NCBI GenBank assembly: GCA_944389125.1
Contig: CALXLF010000008.1
Span: 1-55,540 of the forward strand
DNA from: an uncultured Clostridia bacterium
GTDB taxonomy: Bacteria > Bacillota > Clostridia > TANB77 > CAG-508
Direction: 5' to 3'
DNA: 55,540 nt
In this document: positions 26,533 to 34,193 of the stretch, piece by piece
How the letters are laid out: every line of letters begins with the position of its first letter
How positions within the stretch are numbered: position 1 is the first letter of the stretch
Program-made: the position numbers and the translations under genes
Notes under the pieces: model-generated
What the model saw: only the letters and a program-made list of their open reading frames with translations
The model's database searches: none
What the model was told of the DNA's origin: nothing

Positions 26533-28026
26533 ATGTCACTAATAAGTATAAAAAACTTAAGTTTTAAATATGATGGGAGTATGTATAATATATTTGATGA
26601 TGTTTCATTTAATATAGATACAAATTGGAAATTAGGTTTAATAGGTAGAAATGGAAAAGGAAAAACAACTCTTTTAAATTTGCTTTTAGGAAAATTTGAA
26701 TATAAAGGAACAATTTCTAAAACTATAGAATTTGATTATTTTCCTTTTGAGGTAAAAGATAAAGATAGAATGGCAATAGAGATAGTAAATGAGATAGTAC
26801 CAAATGTTCAAAATTGGCAAATAATTAAGGAATTAAGTTTTCTTAATACTGATGCAGAAATTCTTTATAAGAATTTTGATATTTTAAGCGGTGGGGAGCA
26901 AGTTAAAATACTTTTAATTAGTTTATTTTTAAAAAATAATAATTTTCTTCTTATTGATGAACCAACAAACCATTTAGATATTGAAACAAGAAATAATTTA
27001 ATAGATTATTTAAATAAGAAAAAAGGTTTTATATTAGTATCTCATGATAGAGATTTTTTAGATAAAGTAGTTGATCATATAATTTCTATAAATAACACAA
27101 ATATTGAAATTCAAAAAGGTAATTTTTCTTCATGGCAGAAAAATAAAGAAAAACAGGATAATTTTGAAAAGGTAGCAAATGAGAAGTTACAGAAAGATAT
27201 AAATAGATTAGAGATTGCATCAAAAAATACAGCAAATTGGTCAAATTCTACTGAAAAGTCAAAATATAAAAGAAATAATTCAGAATCAACTATAGATAGA
27301 GGATATGTTGGACATAAATCTGCAAAAATAATGAAAAGATCTAAGGCAATAGAACAAAGAATAGATAAAGCTATAAATGAAAAATCTAATTTATTAAGAA
27401 ATATAGATAAAAATGAAGATTTAAAAATAATTCCATTAGAAAGTAGAAAAAATACATTAATATATGCAAATAATTTACAAATAAGATATGATAATAAAAT
27501 ATTATTTTCACCAATATCTTTTGAAGTAAATGACAAAGATAGAGTTGCTATAGTAGGAAAAAATGGTGCGGGAAAGTCTAGTATTTTAAAATTGATCTTA
27601 GGTAACAGTATAAGTTATAGTGGTGATTTTAGAGTTGCAGAAAATTTAAAAATATCTTATGTATCTCAAAGTACAGAATATTTAAATGGAAATTTAAAAA
27701 CTTTTGTACAAGAAAATAATGTTGAGGAAAGTATTTTTAAAGCAATGTTATCAAAAATGGGATTCTCAAAAGAAGATTTTAATAATAATATTAAAGAAAT
27801 GAGTGAAGGCCAGAAAAAGAAAATTTTGCTTGCAAAAAGTATATCAGAACAAGCTAATATTTATGTGTGGGATGAGCCATTAAATTATATTGATATATTA
27901 ACAAGAATACAATTAGAAAAGGCTATTTTAAAGTATGAACCAACACTTATATTTGTTGAGCATGATAAGAAATTTATAGAAAATGTTTCTACTAAAATAA
28001 TAGATATAGAAAATTTAAACAAGTAA
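26533..28026 (+). CDS. Lsa-type ABC-F ribosomal protection protein
   Basis: Two ATPase domains without membrane helices. Domain one has GRNGKGKTT (about 37), LSGGEQ and LLIDEPTNHLD. Domain two has GKNGAGKSS, MSEGQKKK and the degenerate Walker B VWDEPLNYID. The 497 residues, MSLI start, GNFSSWQKNK segment and HKSAKIMKRSK stretch in the linker match the Lsa/Vga(E)-like group as I remember it. Members displace lincosamides, streptogramin A and pleuromutilins from the ribosome. Resistance itself is inferred, since intrinsic homologues vary in spectrum. RBS GTGGAGG. Confidence 0.85.
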   Translation: MSLISIKNLSFKYDGSMYNIFDDVSFNIDTNWKLGLIGRNGKGKTTLLNLLLGKFEYKGTISKTIEFDYFPFEVKDKDRMAIEIVNEIVPNVQNWQIIKELSFLNTDAEILYKNFDILSGGEQVKILLISLFLKNNNFLLIDEPTNHLDIETRNNLIDYLNKKKGFILVSHDRDFLDKVVDHIISINNTNIEIQKGNFSSWQKNKEKQDNFEKVANEKLQKDINRLEIASKNTANWSNSTEKSKYKRNNSESTIDRGYVGHKSAKIMKRSKAIEQRIDKAINEKSNLLRNIDKNEDLKIIPLESRKNTLIYANNLQIRYDNKILFSPISFEVNDKDRVAIVGKNGAGKSSILKLILGNSISYSGDFRVAENLKISYVSQSTEYLNGNLKTFVQENNVEESIFKAMLSKMGFSKEDFNNNIKEMSEGQKKKILLAKSISEQANIYVWDEPLNYIDILTRIQLEKAILKYEPTLIFVEHDKKFIENVSTKIIDIENLNK

Positions 28027-28053
28027 TTAGATAAAATTACTTGTTTTTTTATT
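28018..28053 (+). terminator. ABC-F terminator
   Basis: AACAAGTAATT / AATTACTTGTT hairpin overlapping the stop codon, then T run. Confidence 0.9.
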
Positions 28054-28124
28054 TTAGTGTAACCTTTTTTGATATAATGGGATTATATAAGTGAAAGTAC
28101 TTTTAAAAGGAGTTTAGGCCTAAC

Positions 28125-28670
28125 ATGAGAGGAGAAAAACTAAATTCATTTGAAGAAGATGGAATGTTAAATATTGAAAAAATAATTGATAAATATAATT
28201 CATATATTTATACAATTTTAAAAAATAATTTATCAAATGAATTAGATATTGAAGAAATTTTATCAGATGTTTTTATTATATTTTGGAAAAATTACAAAAG
28301 ATTAGATAAAAATATTCCGGTAAAACCATATTTGATTGGAATTACAAAAAATCTAATAAAAAAGAAATATTCTAATTATTGTATTAATATTACTAATATT
28401 GAATTATTGGAGAATAGTATTGTTAGTGATATTAATGTAGAAGAATTAATAGTAAATAATGAAAAATCTAAAATAATTTCAGATATATTAACTAGTATAA
28501 GAGACATTGATAAAAATATTTTTATTATGTTTTACTATAATCAAAGAAGAGTTAAAGATATAGCCAAGTTATTAAAAATATCAGAGTCAAAAGTAAAGAT
28601 TAGTCTTTATAGAACAAGAAAGAGTATAAAGAAAAAATTAAAGGAAAGAGGGTATGACTATGAGAAATGA
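28125..28670 (+). CDS. ECF-type RNA polymerase sigma factor
   Basis: The 181-residue protein has a sigma-70 region 2 (ELDIEEILSDVFIIFWKNY, about 40-58) and a region 4 helix-turn-helix (VKDIAKLLKISESKVKISLYRTRKSIKKKL, about 142-171). The gene for a membrane-anchored protein overlaps its 3' end. That is the usual arrangement of an ECF sigma factor and its membrane partner. I keep the first ATG, 13 bases after AAGGAG; ATG 28164 is possible. Confidence 0.85.
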   Translation: MRGEKLNSFEEDGMLNIEKIIDKYNSYIYTILKNNLSNELDIEEILSDVFIIFWKNYKRLDKNIPVKPYLIGITKNLIKKKYSNYCINITNIELLENSIVSDINVEELIVNNEKSKIISDILTSIRDIDKNIFIMFYYNQRRVKDIAKLLKISESKVKISLYRTRKSIKKKLKERGYDYEK

Positions 28671-29103
28671 GAAATTAAATAAAAGAATTGTTGAAAATGT
28701 AAAAAATCGAATAGTTGTATCTAATTTAGAAAGTGAGGAATATATGAAATTAAATAAAAGAAAGCAAATAATTTCTGTAGCAGCAATGATGATTGTTATG
28801 ATAACATGTAGCTTTTTTACGGTAAATGCTGCAACAGATGGAGAACTAGTTAAAAAAATAAAAGAAAAGATAAATATTACAATTGTTAATGAAGATGGAA
28901 CGGAAGAAACTTTAGAAGATGCGAATATATATGTAACTGATGATAATGAATATGTAGTTGAGTATTTAATAAAAGATGATTCTAATACTCAAAATAAAAA
29001 TGAAGAATCTTTTAAAATATATACAAATACTTTGGAAGAGGAAAACAAAACTGTAGATGCTAAAATTAGAGAAAATGAAACAAGTATAGATATTGGAGAG
29101 TAA
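28660..29103 (+). CDS. membrane-anchored partner of the sigma factor (possible anti-sigma)
   Basis: I chose ATG 28660 because AGAGGG is seven bases upstream; ATG 28654 would abut it. The 147-residue product has a charged cytoplasmic N-terminus of about 30 residues, one helix (about 32-54) and an acidic outside part. The overlap with the sigma gene suggests it holds or tunes the sigma factor. No known anti-sigma motif is visible. It could instead be the sigma factor's target. Confidence 0.55.
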   Translation: MRNEKLNKRIVENVKNRIVVSNLESEEYMKLNKRKQIISVAAMMIVMITCSFFTVNAATDGELVKKIKEKINITIVNEDGTEETLEDANIYVTDDNEYVVEYLIKDDSNTQNKNEESFKIYTNTLEEENKTVDAKIRENETSIDIGE

Positions 29104-29111
29104 AGCTATTT

Positions 29112-29155
29112 GCTATAAATATTAGATTAAATTAATATTTATAGCGCTTTTTATT
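29112..29155 (+). terminator. sigma operon terminator
   Basis: GCTATAAATATTA / TAATATTTATAGC hairpin, then T-rich tail. Confidence 0.88.
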
Positions 29156-29211
29156 TTTTGTACAAGAGAACCGTCACCATGTCCCAATATTGAAATTTAA
29201 TAATCAAATAC

Positions 29212-29241
29212 TTGACAAAGGAAAACTAGAAATAGTATTAT
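29212..29241 (+). promoter_or_regulatory. promoter of the metallo-hydrolase gene
   Basis: TTGACA, 18-bp spacer, TATTAT (29236-29241). It argues for the start at 29274 rather than the open frame from 29190. Confidence 0.6.
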
Positions 29242-29273
29242 CACAGTATAGTTTTAAAAGAAGAGGTGTTTTT

Positions 29274-30149
29274 ATGGAATTAATAAAAGTTGGAGAAAAA
29301 ACATATTATATAAAAAATCCTACAAATATTGGTATATATAAAATAAATGATAAGGATATATATCTTATTGATTCTGGTAATGATAAAGATGCTGGAAAAA
29401 AGATTTTAAAAATTGTAAATGAGCAAGGCTGGAATGTTAAAGGTATTATTTCAACACATTCTAATGCAGATCATATTGGAGGCAATAAGGTTATTCAAGA
29501 TAGAACAAATTGTAATATATATGCATATAATATTGAAAAATGTTTTACTGAAAATCCTCTTCTAGAGCCATCTTTTCTTTATGGAGGATATCCTTTTAAA
29601 GAATTAAGAAATAAATTTTTAATGGCTAAAGAATCTAATGTAAATCTAATTCAAGATAATCTTCCAGAAGGTTTAGAATATTTTCCTTTAAAAGGTCATT
29701 TTTTTGACATGATAGGAATTAAAACAAGTGATAATGTTTATTTTTTAGCTGATTCTTTATTTAGTAAAGAAACAATTACAAAATATCACTTATTTTATAT
29801 ATATGATGTAAAAGAATATCTTAATACTTTAGATAATTTAAGTAATTTAAATGGAATTTTTTATATTCCATCTCATTGTGAAGGAACAGATAATATTACA
29901 CATTTAATTGAAATTAATAAAAACAAAATTTACGAAATTTTAGATAAAATATATAATATTTGTGAAAGCGAAAAAACTTTTGAAGAGATTTTAAAGATTA
30001 TTTTTGACGAATATAATTTGATAATGAATGAAAATCAATATGTTCTAATTGGAAGCACAATAAAATCTTATCTATCATATTTAAAAGATGAAAATAGATT
30101 AGCTTATGAATATAAAAATAACAGAATGGTATGGAAACAAGTAAATTAA
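29274..30149 (+). CDS. MBL-fold metallo-hydrolase
   Basis: The 291-residue protein begins MELIKVGEKTYYIKNPTNIG. It carries THSNADHIGG (about 62-71), the metal motif HxxxDH with N in place of the first variable position. Further histidines occur in LKGHFFD and PSHCEG and an aspartate in FLADSLF, completing a two-metal site. The C-terminal 90 residues are helical and may bind a partner. The substrate is unknown. ATG 29274 follows AGAGGTG. Confidence 0.85.
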   Translation: MELIKVGEKTYYIKNPTNIGIYKINDKDIYLIDSGNDKDAGKKILKIVNEQGWNVKGIISTHSNADHIGGNKVIQDRTNCNIYAYNIEKCFTENPLLEPSFLYGGYPFKELRNKFLMAKESNVNLIQDNLPEGLEYFPLKGHFFDMIGIKTSDNVYFLADSLFSKETITKYHLFYIYDVKEYLNTLDNLSNLNGIFYIPSHCEGTDNITHLIEINKNKIYEILDKIYNICESEKTFEEILKIIFDEYNLIMNENQYVLIGSTIKSYLSYLKDENRLAYEYKNNRMVWKQVN

Positions 30150-30154
30150 ATATT

Positions 30155-30202
30155 AAAAAAATAATATAGATTAGTATAAAATTAATCTGTATTATTTTTT
30201 AA
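30155..30202 (+). terminator. metallo-hydrolase terminator
   Basis: AAAAAATAATATAGATTA / TAATCTGTATTATTTTTT long hairpin. Confidence 0.85.
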
Positions 30203-30208
30203 AAAGCC

Positions 30209-30239
30209 TTGACTTAGAGTGCACTTTAAGTGATATAAA
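30209..30239 (+). promoter_or_regulatory. MerR-type promoter and operator (autoregulation)
   Basis: TTGACT (30209-30214), 19-bp spacer, TATAAA (30234-30239). The spacer holds the near-perfect dyad ACTTAGAGTGCACTTTAAGT (30212-30231). A 19-bp spacer with a central dyad is the hallmark of MerR-controlled promoters. Confidence 0.8.
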
Positions 30240-30297
30240 TATATATAATGTTTTAATAAATAAAGCACTAAATATTATAAAGGAAGTGAAATTAGAA

Positions 30298-30678
30298 ATG
30301 ACAATTGCAGAAGTAAGTAAAAAATATGATATAACACCAGACACATTAAGATATTATGAAAGAATAGGATTAATTTCAAATGTGCCAAGAACAAAAAATG
30401 GTATAAGAGATTATGATGAAAAATCATGTAGGAGAATTGAATTTATAAAATGTATGAGAAGTGCAGGAGTGGAAATTGAGACTTTAATAAAATATATATC
30501 TTTAGTAGAAACAGGAAAAAGTACAATAGATGATAGAATGAAACTATTAGAAGAACAAAGAGAAAAACTATTAATAAAACAGAAATCTATTAATGAAACA
30601 TTAGATAGATTAAATTATAAGATAAGTGTATATGAAGAAATAAAGTTAGGTAAAAGGAAAGATTTTTCTGAGGAATAA
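30298..30678 (+). CDS. MerR-family regulator
   Basis: The 126-residue protein starts MTIAEVSKKYDITPDTLRYYERIGLI, the MerR winged helix, then a dimerisation coiled coil. No cysteine-rich metal loop is visible at the end, so it is more like aldehyde- or redox-sensing AdhR types than metal sensors. ATG 30298 gives the family start; a GTG at 30286 is also open. It sits behind its own MerR-type promoter. Confidence 0.9.
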   Translation: MTIAEVSKKYDITPDTLRYYERIGLISNVPRTKNGIRDYDEKSCRRIEFIKCMRSAGVEIETLIKYISLVETGKSTIDDRMKLLEEQREKLLIKQKSINETLDRLNYKISVYEEIKLGKRKDFSEE

Positions 30679-30748
30679 TTGAAGATAATAAGAAAGAACT
30701 TAGAAATTGTTGCTAAAACATATGAAAATTAAATATTAATAAAAAATT

Positions 30749-30795
30749 AAGAGAGAAAATTTAAGAAAAATATTTTAAATTTTCTCTCTTTATGT
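30749..30795 (+). terminator. terminator after merR
   Basis: AAGAGAGAAAATTTA / TAAATTTTCTCTCTT long hairpin, short T tail. Confidence 0.8.
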
Positions 30796-30846
30796 TAGAA
30801 TGTAAAAGAATTATTTTTACATGAAAAGAGGTTTTATATAAATAAA

Positions 30847-31287
30847 ATGAACACATTTGAGAAATTTATAACAAATAAATATATATATGTTCCAATTTTA
30901 TTATGGGTTGGAATTCAAACATTTAAATTAATATATGATTTAGTAACAACTAAAAAATTTAATTTTAAAAGAATTTTAGGAGCAGGAGGAATGCCGAGTT
31001 CTCATTCTGCTGTTGTAACAAGTATAACTACTTTGATCGGAAAATATCAAGGGGTAGATACTCCATTATTTGCTCTTTCTTTGATAGTTGCACTTGTTGT
31101 AATGTATGATGCATGTGGAGTAAGACGCGCTGCTGGAAAACAAGCATCTCTTTTAAATAAAATCATAGAAACACCTGGTTTAACAAGAGTAGAGGTTACC
31201 GAAAAACTTCAAGAAGTTTTAGGACATACTCCGATTCAAGTTTTTGTAGGAGCTCTAATAGGAATAATAGCTGGATTAATAATTTAG
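30847..31287 (+). CDS. divergent PAP2-family membrane protein (DUF212)
   Basis: The 146-residue protein has about four helices. GGMPSSHSAVVTSI (about 47-60), then YDACGVRRAAGKQA (about 88-101), are the conserved blocks of the DUF212/divergent PAP2 group (YuiD-like). HTPIQVFVGALIGI closes it. A lipid phosphatase role is presumed from the fold. Confidence 0.9.
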   Translation: MNTFEKFITNKYIYVPILLWVGIQTFKLIYDLVTTKKFNFKRILGAGGMPSSHSAVVTSITTLIGKYQGVDTPLFALSLIVALVVMYDACGVRRAAGKQASLLNKIIETPGLTRVEVTEKLQEVLGHTPIQVFVGALIGIIAGLII

Positions 31288-31352
31288 GAAAGGTATTAAA
31301 ATTTAAATCTTATATTATATTTAGCAAAATATTATGTTGTAGAATAAAATTT

Positions 31353-31382
31353 TTATGGGACAGAAAATCTGTCCCATTTTAT
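31353..31382. terminator. terminator between the DUF212 gene and dpaB
   Basis: ATGGGACA (31355-31362) / TGTCCCAT (31370-31377), flanked by T tracts on both strands; it may serve both converging genes. Confidence 0.75.
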
Positions 31383-31384
31383 AT

Positions 31385-31964
31385 TCATAAAAGTATTGGT
31401 TCGATTTGTTTTCCTTCTAAGGCATATTCTAAAGTTTTTATTATATAAGTTTCATCAAATACAACTGAACGCGGTTTTGTGATAGGGTTATCTTGTTTCA
31501 TAGGTACAAAATAATAATTTCGTCGATTTAGCAGTTTTCCAATATTTTCAGCATTTCCGAGAAAGGGCATTATTTGTAGAAATGGCTAAAACAACTGGAT
31601 TTTCATTTCTTAAATGTGATTTAACTGCCATAGTTACAGGGGTATCTATAATATCATTTGCTAATTTTGAAATTGTATTTCCAGAGCAAGGAGCAACTAT
31701 TAATATATCAAACATTCTTTTAGGTCCAATTGGTTCAGCATCTTGTATAGAATGTATTATTTTTTTATTTGTTAAATTTTCAATTTCTTCAATAAAATCT
31801 TTTGCTTTTCCAAATTTTGTATCTAAATTATAACTATTAAAAGACATGATTGGATAAATATCAGCATGCAGCTCAATTAGTTTTTTTAATTGGTCTATAC
31901 TTTTTCTAAAAGTGCAAAATGAACCTGTAAAACAATATCCAATTTTTTTGTTTTCAACAGTCAA
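31385..31964 (-). CDS. dpaB: dipicolinate synthase subunit B, split by a +1 frameshift
   Basis: Subunit of the enzyme that makes dipicolinate, the spore-core solute. The first frame starts at TTG 31964, ten bases after GGAGGTG. It reads GYCFTGSFCTFRK, then VAPCSGNTISKLANDIIDTPV and ends AISTNNALS. The second frame continues GNAENIGKLLNRRNYYFVPM and ends GKQIEPILL. Together they make about 192 residues, close to B. subtilis SpoVFB (about 200). One extra base (G at 31559 on the plus strand, C in the gene) separates them, so the zero frame reads TCT-CGG-A and stops three codons later. The partner dpaA is not beside it. A SigK-like promoter lies upstream. Confidence 0.82.
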
Positions 31965-32020
31965 TTTAACATTTCACCTCCAATTTGAATATACATAATA
32001 TATAGAGAACATCGTTATTG

Positions 32021-32049
32021 TATAATATGAGACAAAAAGTTTTATGTTT
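32021..32049 (-). promoter_or_regulatory. SigK-like promoter of dpaB
   Basis: On the minus strand, AAAC, 16 bp, then CATATTATA fits the SigK pattern (AC, 16-17 bp, CATAnnnTA). It agrees with expression of dipicolinate synthase in the mother cell. Confidence 0.55.
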
Positions 32050-32173
32050 ACTTAAAAATTAAAGTATAAAAAATATGTCTAAAAATGTTTACTTTTGAAG
32101 AAAAATAGCTTACAATTATAAGAGCTAAGATTTATAAATCCATATATAAATTTTTACAATGGAGGGGGCTAAC

Positions 32174-32194
32174 ATGGATTATCAATTTTGGTGA
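32174..32194 (+). CDS. six-codon upstream ORF (MDYQFW)
   Basis: ATG-GAT-TAT-CAA-TTT-TGG-TGA has a strong GGAGGGGG site ten bases upstream and ends just before a T run and the deacetylase RBS. It could be a leader peptide or chance. Confidence 0.3.
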   Translation: MDYQFW

Positions 32195-32242
32195 ATTTTT
32201 TTTTGCGGAATCAAATTGCAAGTATAAAAGGAGGTAATTATT

Positions 32243-33289
32243 ATGAAACGGTCGTCAATTAGACACTGTTTTCTCGTAGCAGTGCTGGTTAGTACAATAG
32301 CTTTGGTATTATTTGGATTTATAATTATCAAGCTTTCTGAAATGGGTATATTTAATGACACAAGTACAACTAGTGCTTCTTCAGGACAAAATGAAGCTCA
32401 AAAAATTGAAACAGTTACAGATAATCCGCCAGATCTAGAGCTAATTGGTGATTCTCTTGTAAAAGTTGATGACATCAATAACTATGTAGAACCAGGTTTT
32501 TCAGCTGAAGATGATTTTGATGGAAACTTGACTGATTCAGTCCAAACAGAACTTTCTCAACTTAACAACTATAATTACCAAATTAAGTACTCTGTCAAAG
32601 ATTCTGCTGGTAATACTACCACCAAGACAAGAGACATTCGTGTAATTATAGGAATTGTTTGTTTAACGTTTGATGATGGACCTTCAAGAGAAATAACTCC
32701 TCAGATTTTAGACACTTTGGATGCAAAGGGAGTTAATGCCACATTTTTTATAACTGGATTTGGCGAAGATAAGAAAGATCTTGTTAAACGTGAAGACAAA
32801 GAAGGAAATGTTGTTGCTTTACATGGCTATAGTCATGAGTATAGTCAAATCTATAATGATATAAATACACTTATGACAAATTTTTACAAACTTGAGGATT
32901 TAGTAAAAGAAACAATCGGAAAAGATAGTAAAATTATTAGATTTCCAGGTGGCGCTTCTAATACAGTTAGTAAAAACTATTGTCCTGGAATAATGACATG
33001 TGCAGTACAAAGAGTTACAGATGAGGGGTATATATATGTTGATTGGAATGTTGACAGTAATGATGCAGGAGCAGATGCCCAAAATAGTGAAGCTATATAT
33101 ACAAATGTTGTTCAAGGTTTAAAACCTGGACGTACAAATGTTGTTTTAATGCATGATAGAGCAGAAAAACAGGCAACTGCTGATGCTTTGCCAAATATTA
33201 TCGATTATTGTTTAGATAACGGATATGACATACAAGTTATTACTCCAGAAACATCTGTTAAGAGTTCTCAACATCATCCAAATAACTAA
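32243..33289 (+). CDS. membrane-anchored polysaccharide deacetylase with Ig-like domain
   Basis: The 348-residue protein has an N-terminal helix (about 12-33), a linker, a DUF5011-type Ig-like domain (about 68-132; LIGDSLVKVDDINNYVEPGF...YSVKDSAGN) and a NodB deacetylase domain. TFDDGPS (about 141) supplies the catalytic and metal aspartates, and HGYSHEYS the metal histidines. RFPGG and VVLMHD complete the site. It likely removes acetyl groups from peptidoglycan, giving lysozyme tolerance. Codon use is less AT-biased than in neighbours (including CGG at codon 3). RBS AAAAGGAGG. Confidence 0.88.
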   Translation: MKRSSIRHCFLVAVLVSTIALVLFGFIIIKLSEMGIFNDTSTTSASSGQNEAQKIETVTDNPPDLELIGDSLVKVDDINNYVEPGFSAEDDFDGNLTDSVQTELSQLNNYNYQIKYSVKDSAGNTTTKTRDIRVIIGIVCLTFDDGPSREITPQILDTLDAKGVNATFFITGFGEDKKDLVKREDKEGNVVALHGYSHEYSQIYNDINTLMTNFYKLEDLVKETIGKDSKIIRFPGGASNTVSKNYCPGIMTCAVQRVTDEGYIYVDWNVDSNDAGADAQNSEAIYTNVVQGLKPGRTNVVLMHDRAEKQATADALPNIIDYCLDNGYDIQVITPETSVKSSQHHPNN

Positions 33290-33295
33290 TAATTT

Positions 33296-33332
33296 TAGGC
33301 ACATATTTACTTAAAATATGTGCCTTTCCCTT
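33296..33332 (+). terminator. deacetylase terminator
   Basis: AGGCACATATTT / AAATATGTGCCT hairpin, then TTTCCCTTT. Confidence 0.85.
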
Positions 33333-33426
33333 TATTAATTATATATTATTTTAATTTACTGGATTTTTTACGATTTATCTGTTATAATACTATTCGTGTT
33401 TATAAAAAGAAAGGAATTAAAAGAAA

Positions 33427-34140
33427 ATGTTTGTAGAGCATAATTTTTTTGTAGGATTAGAAGATATAGATTTTAATAATAATTTAAAAATAAAATCATT
33501 GTTAGGATTTTTAGAAGATATAGGTGGAATTCATTCAAATATAGTTGGATATGGACTTCTTGATATTCCAGTAAAAAAGAGATCTTGGATTTTACTTAAT
33601 TGGAAAGTAAAAATTTTTAAAAGACCAAGATATGCTGATAATTTAAAAATAGTGACATGGGCAAATAGCATGGAAAAATTATATGCATTACGTGATTTTA
33701 AAGTATATAATGAATCAGGAGAATTAGTTATAATTGCGACTTCAAAATGGGTTTGTGTAGATACTGAAAAAGGTTCAATAATAAAAATAGAGCCCGAATT
33801 AAGAGATGCTTATACGATAGAGAATAAAAACGTTTTTGAAGGTGAAATAGAAAAATTAAAAGAGCCAAAAGAGTATATCGATGAAACTCCAGTACAGATT
33901 ACAAGAGATATGATAGATGTTAATCGTCATGTACATAATATAAATTACATAGATTTCGCCACTCATATTTTGCCATATGAAGTTATGCAGCAAGCCACAA
34001 ATATTGAAGTTATGTATAAAAAAGAAATAAAAGAAACAGATAAAATAAAATGCAAATATGCTATAGAGGATAATGCTCATTATTCTGTTATTAAAAGTGA
34101 AGATGATAAAATTCTTCATGCTATAATTAAATTAAGTTAG
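33427..34140 (+). CDS. acyl-ACP thioesterase
   Basis: The 237-residue protein resembles the FatA/FatB-like thioesterases of Firmicutes, with two hot-dog domains. The first holds GIHSNIVGYGLLDI and WILLNWKVKI. The second holds DVNRHVHNINYIDFA (about 162-176), where the Asn and His of the catalytic site are expected. It hydrolyses acyl-ACP to free fatty acid. RBS AAAGGAAT. A shared terminator follows. Confidence 0.85.
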   Translation: MFVEHNFFVGLEDIDFNNNLKIKSLLGFLEDIGGIHSNIVGYGLLDIPVKKRSWILLNWKVKIFKRPRYADNLKIVTWANSMEKLYALRDFKVYNESGELVIIATSKWVCVDTEKGSIIKIEPELRDAYTIENKNVFEGEIEKLKEPKEYIDETPVQITRDMIDVNRHVHNINYIDFATHILPYEVMQQATNIEVMYKKEIKETDKIKCKYAIEDNAHYSVIKSEDDKILHAIIKLS

Positions 34141-34145
34141 ATTTT

Positions 34146-34193
34146 AAAAAAAGAGACTTCTTACTACAAAATAAGAAATCTCTTTTTTTATTT
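34146..34193. terminator. bidirectional terminator
   Basis: AAAAAGAGACTTCTTA / TAAGAAATCTCTTTTT with T tracts on both strands, between the converging thioesterase and recombinase genes. Confidence 0.92.

Noticed and set aside
29161..29273. Longer start for the metallo-hydrolase (29190)
   Set aside because: A promoter (29212-29241) lies inside that extension and the RBS is at 29260, so the ATG at 29274 is the start.
31582..31833. 83-codon plus-strand ORF
   Set aside because: It is the antisense shadow of dpaB, whose minus-strand frame has clear homology.
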